In this document: one piece after another, positions 1 to 6,644 of the stretch
Layout: each line of letters starts with the position of its first letter
Position numbering within the stretch: the stretch's first letter is position 1
The notes under the pieces: generated by a model
Told to the model about the DNA's origin: nothing
Database searches by the model: none
The model's input: the letters and a program-made list of their open reading frames with translations, nothing else
Assembly (NCBI RefSeq): GCF_030295325.1
Contig: NZ_AP027060.1
Location: 62,001 to 126,000, forward strand
Source: Haliovirga abyssi
GTDB taxonomy: Bacteria; Fusobacteriota; Fusobacteriia; Fusobacteriales; Haliovirgaceae
Direction of reading: 5' to 3'
Length of the DNA: 64,000 nt
Made by a program: the position numbers and the translations under genes

Positions 1-161
1 TTAATAATCTGTTTCTTTGTTAAAAATTCTAATGTTCTATACACAGTTGAGCAATCAAGTTTATCTTTAATTTTTGATTGTATAACTTTTGCGGATATGG
101 GTTTTTTAGAAGACTTAATTATATTAAAAATTTCCTTCCTATTTTCAGTTAATTTTATCAA
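1..161 (-). CDS. Fur-family metal/peroxide-responsive repressor (N-terminal part; runs off window)
   Basis: On the minus strand, a TTG codon (161-159) stands a few bases downstream of an AGGAGG ribosome binding site and opens a frame that continues past base 1. The visible 53 residues form the winged-helix domain of the Fur/PerR/Zur family, including the recognition-helix signature STVYRTLEFL. The metal-binding dimerisation half lies outside the window, so iron, zinc and peroxide sensing cannot be told apart. The gene diverges from the YeiH-type exporter; a perfect palindrome lies between them and may be its own operator. Family membership is secure from the helix motif; the subfamily is unknown. 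Confidence 0.85.
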   Translation of the reverse strand, partial: MIKLTENRKEIFNIIKSSKKPISAKVIQSKIKDKLDCSTVYRTLEFLTKKQII

Positions 162-272
162 ACTTCTTCCTCCTTTTGCAAATGATTTGCACGAATTAAT
201 TGTAATACTTTTTATAAAGAAAGTCAACTGTTTTTTAACAATAACCAAAACTTATCATTTCTATAAAAACTA

Positions 273-297
273 TATATTTTACTTATTGTAAAATATA
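273..297. promoter_or_regulatory. Perfect inverted repeat between divergent promoters, probable operator
   Basis: Two 10-bp arms (TATATTTTAC and GTAAAATATA) flank a 5-bp spacer. The palindrome overlaps the -35 region of the rightward promoter and lies upstream of the divergent Fur-family gene. Fur-family repressors bind AT-rich palindromes of this size and commonly autoregulate, so this is a candidate operator for that protein. The assignment is inferred from position. Confidence 0.55.
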
Positions 298-306
298 GTA
301 TATAAT
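278..306 (+). promoter_or_regulatory. Probable sigma70-type promoter for the YeiH-type exporter
   Basis: A perfect -10 box TATAAT (301-306) lies 17 bp after a weak -35 box TTTACT (278-283). Transcription from here would give a leader of about 150 bases, containing a GC-rich palindromic repeat, before the exporter start. The weak -35 box is buried in the palindrome at 273-297, as expected for a regulated promoter. Confidence 0.45.
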
Positions 307-374
307 ATTGATATAAACTAGGGAGTGTCAAAAGTTTATGAAAACTATAGCGTGGATATTGGGTTTGTTGTTTT

Positions 375-417
375 GCTCCCTTCTCCTAAGATAGGAGAAG
401 GGTTGGGGATGAGGTCT
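375..417. repeat. GC-rich palindromic interspersed repeat
   Basis: CCTTCTCC and GGAGAAGG form a hairpin followed by a GGTTGGGGATGAGGTC tail, far more GC-rich than its surroundings. A related block containing CCTCTCC and GGAGAGG palindromes lies at 28151-28247. Such CCTCTCC/GGAGAGG repeats are known as dispersed intergenic elements in many unrelated bacteria. Here it sits in the leader of the exporter gene and interrupts a short signal-peptide-like frame (338-394). Confidence 0.5.
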
Positions 418-461
418 GAAAAGTATTTAAAATTACGTTATTATTTTAGGAGGGATTAAAT

Positions 462-1436
462 ATGATTTATGGAATATTATTATCAATTTTTTTAGGAATT
501 TTAGCAAAGGTGTTATCTTTTTTTATTCCTGGAATTGGAACTGTTGCAATTGCAATTTTTTTAGGAATTTTAGTAAGAAATTTATTCCTAAAAAATCAGA
601 TTTTTAACAAAGGGATAAACTTAACCGAGAAAAAACTTTTGCCAATTGCGATAATGCTTTTAGGAACTGAATTAAATTTTGCTGTTTTGTTGAAATTGGG
701 ATTTAAATCAATAATTTTTATAGGTTTAATGATTACAATTACAATCTCGTCAGGGTATTTTATAAGTAAATTCTTTGGATTTGATAAAAAATTTGGATTG
801 CTTTTAGGTACAGGAAATGCAGTTTGTGGTTCATCAGCAATAGCAGCTACTGCACCTGTTTTAGAATCAGATGATGAAAGTATAGGGTTATCTGTTGCAG
901 CAGTAAATTTAATGGGAACATTAGGAATATTTTTTATACCAGTAATAGCATCAATAGCAGGATTTGGAAATTTACAAGAAGGAACATTAATAGGAGGGAC
1001 ATTACAAGCTGTAGGGCAAGTTGTGGCTTCTGGATTTTCTGTAAATGATAGTGTTGGAGCTATAGCTACAGTTGTAAAAATGGGAAGAGTATTGAGTTTA
1101 GGAGTTGTTATAATTGTATTGGATTTAATAATGTCAAAAGATAAAATTAAAATAGAAGAAAAAAAATCTAAATTTAAAATCATAAGGGTTCCATATTTTA
1201 TAGTAGGATTTTTTATTTTAAGTGTAATATCTTCAATAAATATATTTCCTTCATATGCAATAAGTTTTGTGAATCTGATTGGAAAATGGTTATTAATATT
1301 TTCTATGGCAGCAGTTGGACTAAAAATTAATTTTACTACATTAATAGAAAAGGGAAAAAAATTAATTTTATTAGAATTATTAATAGAATTAGTACAGGTA
1401 TCATCTGCAGTTTTATTAATTAAGATATTGTTTTAG
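462..1436 (+). CDS. yeiH: YeiH-family putative sulfate exporter (PF03601), inner membrane
   Basis: This 324-residue, almost wholly hydrophobic protein has about ten predicted membrane segments and the family signature GNAVCGSSAIAATAPVL near residues 118-134. YeiH/Cons_hypoth698 proteins are inner-membrane transporters annotated as putative sulfate exporters; the true substrate is not well established. The ATG follows an AGGAGG site by eight bases, which settles the start. The gene is transcribed away from a Fur-family regulator and converges on hcp, with an intrinsic terminator between them. The Fur-family neighbour and the shared palindrome suggest metal- or redox-linked control, which is inference. 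Length is normal for the family. Confidence 0.85.
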   Translation: MIYGILLSIFLGILAKVLSFFIPGIGTVAIAIFLGILVRNLFLKNQIFNKGINLTEKKLLPIAIMLLGTELNFAVLLKLGFKSIIFIGLMITITISSGYFISKFFGFDKKFGLLLGTGNAVCGSSAIAATAPVLESDDESIGLSVAAVNLMGTLGIFFIPVIASIAGFGNLQEGTLIGGTLQAVGQVVASGFSVNDSVGAIATVVKMGRVLSLGVVIIVLDLIMSKDKIKIEEKKSKFKIIRVPYFIVGFFILSVISSINIFPSYAISFVNLIGKWLLIFSMAAVGLKINFTTLIEKGKKLILLELLIELVQVSSAVLLIKILF

Positions 1437-1455
1437 GGATCGTAAAACAATAACA

Positions 1456-1514
1456 TGCTCAAAGTTTCTTAGAAAAAAGGGATAAACCATACCTATTTTT
1501 CTAAGAAATGAGCA
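1456..1514. repeat. Palindromic element with long imperfect stem
   Basis: A stem of about 18 bp is formed by a left arm containing TTTCTTAGAAAAA and a right arm containing TTTTTCTAAGAAA, separated by a 16-base loop. A related CTTAGAAA...TTTCTTAG inverted repeat precedes the CvfB-like gene at about 6567-6620. It could act as an mRNA 3'-end hairpin for yeiH, but the T-run expected of a terminator is missing. Confidence 0.4.
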
Positions 1515-1518
1515 AATA

Positions 1519-1561
1519 TTTGTTAAAATTGTTTGATAAAATTTGTAGATATGTTTTTATT
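1519..1561. repeat. Dispersed repeat, copy 1 of 2
   Basis: The segment starting TTTGTTAAAATTGTTT and ending in GTAGATATGTT recurs with few changes at 6387-6430. Both copies are intergenic and lie near a CTTAGAAA-type palindrome, so they may be parts of one larger decayed element. Confidence 0.4.
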
Positions 1562-1575
1562 AAATTATAACAATA

Positions 1576-1606
1576 GCCGAAGAAATTAATCTTCGGCCTT
1601 TTTTTA
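1576..1606 (+). terminator. Intrinsic terminator for yeiH
   Basis: GCCGAAGA and TCTTCGGC form a perfect 8-bp stem with a six-base loop, followed by CCTTTTTTT. The T-run is on the plus strand only, so it ends the yeiH transcript rather than that of the convergent hcp. Confidence 0.85.
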
Positions 1607-1647
1607 TATCTTATTTTTTTAAATTATTACTACTATTATCCTTATTA

Positions 1648-3303
1648 TTATTCTCCTAAGAATAATTTTATATCTTCGTCAACTTCACCAATTCCAGCAA
1701 TTCCAAAGTTTTCAACTAAAACTTTAGCTACATTTGCTGATAAAAATGCTGGTAATGTTGGTCCTAAATGTATATCTTTTACTCCTAAATATAAAAGTGC
1801 TAATAATACTATTACAGCTTTTTGTTCATACCATGCAATGTTATAAGTTATAGGTAATTCATTAATATCGTTTAATTCAAACACTTCTTTTAATTTTAAT
1901 GCAATCACTGCTAATGAATATGAATCATTACATTGTCCTGCATCTAGCACTCTAGGGATTCCACCAATATCTCCTAATTTCAATTTATTATATCTATATT
2001 TCGCACAACCAGCTGTAAGAATAACTGTATCACCAGGTAATTTTTCAGCAAATTCAGTATAATATTCTCTTGATTTCATTCTACCATCACAACCAGCCAT
2101 AACAAAGAATCTTTTTATTGCACCAGTTTTTACAGCATCTACAACTTTGTCAGCTAGTGCAAATACTTGTGCATGAGCAAATCCTCCGATAATTTTACCT
2201 GTTTCAATTTCAGTAGGTGCTTCACATTTCTTAGCTAATTCAATTATTTCTGAGAAATCCTTTTTACCATTTTCATCTGCTTCAATATGTTTCCATCCAG
2301 GGAATCCAGAAGCTCCTGTTGTAAATACTCTACCATCATATTTTGCACCAGTTTTTGGTGGAACTATACAATTTGTTGTAAATAAGACAGGTCCGTTAAA
2401 TGATTCAAATTCTTCTTTTTGTTTCCACCAAGCATTTCCATAATTACCAACAAAATGTTTATATTTTTTAAATGCTGGATAATAATGACCTGGTAACATT
2501 TCACTATGAGTATATACATCAACTCCTGTTCCTTCTGTTTGTTCTAATAATTGTTCTAAATCTTTTAAGTCATGTCCACTAATTAATATTCCTGGATTAG
2601 TTCCTACACCTATATTTACTTCTGTTATTTCAGGATTTCCATAAGCTGTAGTATTGGCACCATCTAATAGAGCCATTCCTTCCACCCCATATTTACCTGT
2701 TTCTAATGTAAGAGCTACTAAATCTTCAACGCTTAAACTATCATCAAGTGTTTTAGCTAATGCTGTTTGCATAAAGTTAAAGATTTCTTCTTTTCTTTCT
2801 CCTAAGACTGAAGCATGTTCTACATATGCAGCCATACCTTTTAATCCATATGTAATCAATTCTCTTAAACTTCTGACATCTTCATTTTCTGTAGCTAATA
2901 CTCCAACCTCTTTAGCTGTAGATTTTGCTTCCATCTCTTCTTTAGTATTAGCTGTAAAAGTTGCTGCATCTGGTAAATTTTCAAGTTTTACTCCTGCATC
3001 TTCACAGACTTTTTTCATTTTATCTCTTAATTCTAATCCTTTTCTTATTTGATTATAAAAAACCTCTTTATCAAAATTAGCATTTGTAATGGTATTAAAT
3101 AACCCAACAAAGATGAAATCATCAACTTCAGGATCTCTTTTTCCAATAGCTTCTGCTTTTGTGCTAAAAAAAGATATACCTTTTAAAGTGTAAATTAAAA
3201 GATCCTGTAAATTTGCTAAAGAATCATCTTTTCCACAAACCCCTTTTATAGTACAACCAGTTCCTTTTGCTGCTTCTTGACATTGATAACAAAACATACT
3301 CAT
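1648..3303 (-). CDS. hcp: Hybrid-cluster protein / hydroxylamine reductase
   Basis: This 551-residue cytoplasmic iron-sulfur protein contains the N-terminal motif C-x2-C-x8-C-x5-C ([13 protein letters not shown] then TIKGVC), the [4Fe-4S] type found in anaerobes. Further down are the hybrid-cluster ligands: a His/Glu pair in GHDLKDLEQ and [10 protein letters not shown], Cys in TTNCIVPP, Cys in MAGCDGR, Cys in [10 protein letters not shown], Cys in GQCNDSY, and Glu in AWYEQKAV. Hcp proteins reduce hydroxylamine in vitro and are linked to nitric-oxide and nitrosative stress defence. Three ATGs occur close together; the second (codon at 3303) sits nine bases after AAGGAGG and is preferred. It is monocistronic, with a GTAAC-N4-GTTAC palindrome upstream. 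No reductase partner (Hcr) gene is adjacent. Confidence 0.95.
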   Translation of the reverse strand: MSMFCYQCQEAAKGTGCTIKGVCGKDDSLANLQDLLIYTLKGISFFSTKAEAIGKRDPEVDDFIFVGLFNTITNANFDKEVFYNQIRKGLELRDKMKKVCEDAGVKLENLPDAATFTANTKEEMEAKSTAKEVGVLATENEDVRSLRELITYGLKGMAAYVEHASVLGERKEEIFNFMQTALAKTLDDSLSVEDLVALTLETGKYGVEGMALLDGANTTAYGNPEITEVNIGVGTNPGILISGHDLKDLEQLLEQTEGTGVDVYTHSEMLPGHYYPAFKKYKHFVGNYGNAWWKQKEEFESFNGPVLFTTNCIVPPKTGAKYDGRVFTTGASGFPGWKHIEADENGKKDFSEIIELAKKCEAPTEIETGKIIGGFAHAQVFALADKVVDAVKTGAIKRFFVMAGCDGRMKSREYYTEFAEKLPGDTVILTAGCAKYRYNKLKLGDIGGIPRVLDAGQCNDSYSLAVIALKLKEVFELNDINELPITYNIAWYEQKAVIVLLALLYLGVKDIHLGPTLPAFLSANVAKVLVENFGIAGIGEVDEDIKLFLGE

Positions 3304-3420
3304 TCTCATAATCCTCCTTGTATTTTTATTTTAAATCTCTATATGTTATATACTAGAAAAAAAAATATTTCCTTTTTTTTCTTCGTGACAGTATCTTATC
3401 AAATTAATCAACTATTTTAT

Positions 3421-3434
3421 GTAACGTTTGTTAC
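3421..3434. promoter_or_regulatory. GTAAC-N4-GTTAC palindrome, candidate CRP/FNR-type (HcpR-like) site
   Basis: A perfect 5-bp-arm palindrome, GTAACGTTTGTTAC, lies about 120 bp upstream of the hcp start and about 90 bp from a plausible minus-strand -10 box (TATAAC, 3350-3345). hcp genes in anaerobes are often activated by CRP/FNR-family regulators called HcpR, which bind palindromes of this kind. Identification as an HcpR site is inference from motif shape and position. Confidence 0.45.
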
Positions 3435-3452
3435 GAAAATAAAAAAATATTT

Positions 3453-3557
3453 TAAGTCATAAAAATAGTTGCTTAGGACGTAAAAATCTCTGTTTGGGTC
3501 ATAAAAGTCTCTATTTAGGTCAGAAAAGTTTCTATTTGGGACAAAACAGTGGTTTGA
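3453..3557. repeat. Five tandem 21-bp direct repeats upstream of the CPBP gene
   Basis: Units begin at 3453, 3474, 3495, 3516 and 3537, all exactly 21 bp. The best units read TAGGTCA(T/G)AAAAGT(C/T)TCTAT, and the outer units are more diverged. The array ends in the -35 box of the promoter at 3554. A 21-bp period equals two helical turns, placing every unit on the same DNA face, as in operator or iteron arrays. No binding protein can be named. Confidence 0.75.
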
Positions 3558-3582
3558 CATTGTTTTTTTTATCTGATAAAAT
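3554..3582 (+). promoter_or_regulatory. Promoter for the CPBP protease gene
   Basis: A consensus TTGACA (3554-3559) is followed after 17 bp by TAAAAT (3577-3582). The -35 box overlaps the last 21-bp repeat unit, so a protein bound to the array could contact or block RNA polymerase. Confidence 0.7.
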
Positions 3583-3624
3583 GATTTGATTGTATAAAAT
3601 AATAAAATTAAGGGGGTATTTATT

Positions 3625-4488
3625 TTGGGAAAAAAGCAAAAGATGTTAAAATTTTTAAAAATATTTGTATATTTAGGAATTGGAATAGCGTTGCAAATTA
3701 TTTTTTTGTTTATTATATCAGGTGGTGTTGGAATGTTATTTGAAATAACACATTCTAAACTTTTAAGTACTGATATTATTAAATTTAAAAGTTCTGTAGA
3801 AAATATTATAAAAATATCAATGCCATTAATAATAATTTCATCAGCTATATTATCTAATATATCACTTATTTTTTTAGGAAGAAAACAGCTACAATGCACT
3901 GTTTTAAATATTAGAGAATTTCTGAATATTAATAAATTATTTATTGATAAAAAACTAATTTTTATTGTTACGTTATTTGCAATGGGATTATCCTTAGTTT
4001 TAAGTGAAATAATGGGAATTGTAATAAATATTTTTAAAATAGATATAAGCTCATTAGATAAGATAAATAATATTTTAGGATCATTTTCAGGGTTGATATA
4101 TGTAATTTTATTAGCACCAATTTTAGAAGAAATAATTTTTAGAGGTATAATCTTAAGAAGTTTGAAAAAAAGCTTTAAGTTTTCCACGTCAATCTATATA
4201 TCTTCATTCTTTTTTGCTTTGTATCATATGAATTTTATAAAATTTATTCCTATTTTTATATTAGGATATTTTTTGGGGTATATTTATAAAAAAACAAACT
4301 CATTAGGGGTTGTAATATATTTTCATATGATATATAATTTAATTCCAGTTGCGATTACAGTATTTAGAAAATATTATAATATTAGTAGGTCATATGATTA
4401 TACTTTGAATGATATTGCAGTTCTTTTATTTGGAGTTTTATTAATAACTTGGGGAGTTGGCTTAAAGAAATTGAATTATATAAAATGA
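3625..4488 (+). CDS. CPBP-family intramembrane glutamic protease
   Basis: This 287-residue integral membrane protein has about eight hydrophobic segments. The CPBP (CAAX protease/bacteriocin-processing, Rce1-like) motifs are all visible: EExxxR as LEEIIFRG with Glu168-Glu169, FxxxH within FFFALYHM, and the third motif HMIYN. Bacterial members cleave or process membrane peptides, bacteriocins or regulators; the substrate here is unknown. The start is a TTG eight bases after AAGGGGG; the next in-frame ATG is 18 bases further. It has its own strong promoter, preceded by five 21-bp direct repeats, so it is probably tightly regulated. The stop codon abuts the palindromic repeat at 4491. Confidence 0.85.
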   Translation: MGKKQKMLKFLKIFVYLGIGIALQIIFLFIISGGVGMLFEITHSKLLSTDIIKFKSSVENIIKISMPLIIISSAILSNISLIFLGRKQLQCTVLNIREFLNINKLFIDKKLIFIVTLFAMGLSLVLSEIMGIVINIFKIDISSLDKINNILGSFSGLIYVILLAPILEEIIFRGIILRSLKKSFKFSTSIYISSFFFALYHMNFIKFIPIFILGYFLGYIYKKTNSLGVVIYFHMIYNLIPVAITVFRKYYNISRSYDYTLNDIAVLLFGVLLITWGVGLKKLNYIK

Positions 4489-4490
4489 TT

Positions 4491-4600
4491 ATTAAGGAGC
4501 GTTTTAAAAATAACATTTCTATTTTGTTTTAAAATACGCAACGATTTAAGCGTTTTTATAACAAAAAAGAGAAACTTATTTTTTAGACGTTATTAAGGAG
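4491..4600. repeat. MITE-like palindromic element, family A, copy 1
   Basis: The roughly 110-bp element has inverted ends (GGAGCGTTTTAAAAATAA on the left, TTATTTTTTAGACGTTA on the right). A central hairpin is built on CGCAACGATTTAAGCG flanked by inverted ATTTTGTT and AACAAAA tracts. The same structure occurs at 54435-54539 and, in reverse orientation and nested, at 44692-44896. It lies between the stop of the CPBP gene and cobO, and its right end contains the AAGGAG used as the cobO ribosome binding site. Confidence 0.75.
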
Positions 4601-4605
4601 AGTAG

Positions 4606-5133
4606 ATGAGATCTGGAATTGTAGAGTTATATATAGGTAATGGGAAAGGTAAAACAAGTGCTGCAGTTGGAACGGCTATAAGAGCAGCAGGACATGGATA
4701 TAATGTGATAATCTTTCAGTTTTTAAAGGGAAGAGAGTCAGGAGAGCAAACTTTGTTAAAGAATATAGAGAATATAGAGTTTATAAAGTGTAATAATAGT
4801 AAAAAATTTATAATGGAGATGGATAATATAGAAAAAGAAATATTAAAAAAAGAAGTAAATTATTATGTTAGACAGATAAAAAAAGAAACTATTATAAATA
4901 ATTATGACGTAATAATTGCAGATGAGATATTAGGTTGTTTGGAAAATAAATTAATAGGTGAAGATAAGCTATTAGATATTATAGATGGTAAATCAGAAAA
5001 TATAGAGCTGATTTTTACAGGTAGAAATGCTACTGAAAAAATCATAGAGAAATCAGACTTAATTACAGAGATGAAAAAGATAAAACATCCTTATGATAAA
5101 GGGATTATAGCACGAGAGGGAATTGAATATTAA
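4606..5133 (+). CDS. cobO: Cob(I)yrinic acid a,c-diamide / cob(I)alamin adenosyltransferase (CobO/BtuR type)
   Basis: The protein transfers the 5'-deoxyadenosyl group of ATP to reduced corrinoids, making adenosylcobalamin precursors in the cytoplasm. It has 175 residues, the normal length for the CobA/CobO/BtuR family. The family P-loop GNGKGKTSAAVGTAIRAAGHG is at residues 10-30, followed by QFLKG, with the DEILG segment near residue 105. The ATG lies six bases after AAGGAG, which belongs to the end of a family A repeat. No other corrinoid gene or cobalamin riboswitch is nearby, so it may serve salvage rather than a de novo pathway. A strong terminator follows. Confidence 0.9.
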   Translation: MRSGIVELYIGNGKGKTSAAVGTAIRAAGHGYNVIIFQFLKGRESGEQTLLKNIENIEFIKCNNSKKFIMEMDNIEKEILKKEVNYYVRQIKKETIINNYDVIIADEILGCLENKLIGEDKLLDIIDGKSENIELIFTGRNATEKIIEKSDLITEMKKIKHPYDKGIIAREGIEY

Positions 5134-5140
5134 AGGAAAA

Positions 5141-5182
5141 AAAGAGAAACTCTTAATTAATATTAAGAGTTTCTCTTTTTTT
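5141..5182. terminator. Bidirectional intrinsic terminator
   Basis: AAAGAGAAACTCTTAA pairs with TTAAGAGTTTCTCTTT around a short loop, flanked by A-rich sequence on the left and seven or more Ts on the right. It can end both cobO and the convergent glucosaminidase gene. Confidence 0.85.
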
Positions 5183-5212
5183 AATTTTATATGGAATGGT
5201 CTAAAACTAATT

Positions 5213-6043
5213 TTAGCTTTTTAATTTAAAGTTATTAAATTTATCTAAATTATTATATTTTATAATATTTTTTAATAAAACAATATATTCGCTACCTATT
5301 TCAGAATAGCTATTAAGATAATTTACAGAAGATGTAGAGCGGTCTCCATTTTTTAAAGATTTTCTAAAATTATCATAGTATTTTAATTTTATAATTTTTG
5401 TGTAATAATCTTCAATACTTTCTTTTAAATTACTGTATTTTTTTAGATATATTTTTTTACCATTTCTTGTTTGTAGTGCTTCTATTCTATTATCCTTTTT
5501 ACTAAAGCTCCATATTCCAAATATATTATTAGCTTTACTAAAAAAACGAGAAGATCCCCATCCGCTTTCTAATGCAGCTTGTGCTAATACAATACTTATG
5601 TTAGGAACTACAAATTTTTTATATAATTCGTCTAAATTACTTGCTCCAAATTTCATTAAATAGTTATTAATTTTTTCTTTTTCTTTTGTAGTTAAGTTTT
5701 TATTAGGTTTAATTTTTAGATTAAATATATCAATTTTTATGTTTTCAAATTCAGATTCTACAATTAAAATATTTGGTAATAATAAATTTATAAATTGTTC
5801 TTTTTTCTCTTTAGATGAATAATTTTTAAGTGAAAAATTCTCAATTTCATAAATTATAGGTTGAACTTCATTATCTGTTATTTTATAAATATCAGATATG
5901 TTTTTCACTATTATTTTTTTTGTTACAACGGTATTGTCGCTAGATAATGAGGAATTACAATTTGTAAAAAATAACATTACAAAGATAAAAAAGGCTAACC
6001 TAAAATTTATTTTCCCTATTTCCCCTAATTTGCTGCTTACCAT
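5213..6043 (-). CDS. Exported glucosaminidase-domain protein (Bax/FlgJ-like peptidoglycan hydrolase)
   Basis: This 276-residue protein has an N-terminal hydrophobic export segment (about residues 14-28). It ends in FFTNC, an imperfect lipobox, so it may be a lipoprotein or simply secreted. The C-terminal half is a glucosaminidase domain (PF01832) with AQAALESGWGSSRFF, which contains the catalytic Glu, and the following NNIFGIWSF. Such enzymes cut the glycan strands of peptidoglycan. The middle segment (about 60-130) resembles Bax-type proteins but has no motif I can name. The start ATG (6043) follows AGAGGTGAT. The gene is monocistronic and converges on cobO across a shared terminator. Confidence 0.85.
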   Translation of the reverse strand: MVSSKLGEIGKINFRLAFFIFVMLFFTNCNSSLSSDNTVVTKKIIVKNISDIYKITDNEVQPIIYEIENFSLKNYSSKEKKEQFINLLLPNILIVESEFENIKIDIFNLKIKPNKNLTTKEKEKINNYLMKFGASNLDELYKKFVVPNISIVLAQAALESGWGSSRFFSKANNIFGIWSFSKKDNRIEALQTRNGKKIYLKKYSNLKESIEDYYTKIIKLKYYDNFRKSLKNGDRSTSSVNYLNSYSEIGSEYIVLLKNIIKYNNLDKFNNFKLKS

Positions 6044-6124
6044 TAAATCACCTCTAAAATTATTTTTAAACTATTTGTAATTATATAGTATCTTTTTTAA
6101 GTATTTTTGTCAAGTATTTGAAAT

Positions 6125-6203
6125 GATAGTGCAAAATAGTTGTATGATTTTAGTCATAGATAAATGCAGATAATTATCTCCTAATTTTTATTCATCAGTG
6201 TTA
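6125..6203. repeat. 79-bp dispersed repeat, copy 1 of 2
   Basis: Beginning GATAGTG and ending CATCAGTGTTA, it aligns without gaps to 19576-19654 with about ten differences in 79 positions. The core TAGTCAYAGATAAA resembles dispersed CACAGAT-type repeats found in many bacterial genomes. The other copy runs into the 3' end of a gene. Confidence 0.75.
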
Positions 6204-6236
6204 CTCTGTCTTTACCCCATGGTTTAAAATTTTTTT

Positions 6237-6310
6237 TGTGTAACTTTGCGAGCTTTGCGTCTTTGTGCTGAAATTGTTTTCCCTACAAAGACTTGACACT
6301 ATCTAAAATT
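6237..6310. repeat. CTTTGCG-type interspersed repeat, copy 1
   Basis: CTTTGCGAGCTTTGCGTC and TTTGTGCTGAAAT are followed by a tail with ACACTATCTAAAA. Related copies are at 41060-41107 (reverse orientation), 42788-42832 and 43379-43456; the last shares the CACTATCCAAAA tail. The GC content is higher than the surroundings. Confidence 0.55.
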
Positions 6311-6386
6311 TTAATGACTTGTTTTTTTTTGATTTGAATGTTATAATAAATAAATATGTAATTTGAGATAAGGTATATTAAAAAAA

Positions 6387-6430
6387 TTTGTTAAAATTGT
6401 TTTATGAAATATGTAGATATGTTCATATTT
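6387..6430. repeat. Dispersed repeat, copy 2 of 2
   Basis: It matches 1519-1561 over about 40 bp, sharing TTTGTTAAAATTGTTT and TGTAGATATGTT. Confidence 0.4.
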
Positions 6431-6644
6431 TTTTAAAGATCCTAATTAGAAAATTTCAAGTTATTTTTGTAGGAGTATAAAAAGTATATCTTTTTAAATT
6501 TATGTTAAAATATTAAAATCGTTGCATATTTTATTATAAAATTAGAATAAATAAATTTTTAAATATTCCTTAGAAACTTTAAAAAAATAGGTTTTCTATA
6601 TTTTTAAACTGTTTCTTAGCTAAAATTTAAGGAGAGTGAAGAAG

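Larger units (their letters stand above)
6044..6644. other. 600-bp intergenic region rich in decayed interspersed repeats
   Basis: No credible gene is seen. The region holds a 79-bp repeat (6125-6203), a CTTTGCG-type repeat (6237-6310), a dispersed repeat (6387-6430) and an imperfect CTTAGAAAC...GTTTCTTAG hairpin (about 6567-6620) just before the ribosome binding site of the CvfB-like gene. Nearly all its recognisable sequence recurs elsewhere in the window. Confidence 0.6.

Noticed and set aside
97-291. 64-codon plus-strand frame at the window start
   Set aside because: It is antisense to the clear Fur-family gene and has no ribosome binding site or recognisable domain.
3453-3557. CRISPR-like array
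   Set aside because: The units are contiguous 21-bp repeats with no spacers, and no cas genes are present.
3417-4187. Long minus-strand frame with a heptad repeat (DLNRDFY-like) opposite the CPBP gene
   Set aside because: The heptads are only the translation of the 21-bp DNA repeats; the rest is antisense to a well-supported protease gene.
4491-4605. Cobalamin riboswitch before cobO
   Set aside because: No B12-box sequence is present; the structured leader is the family A palindrome.
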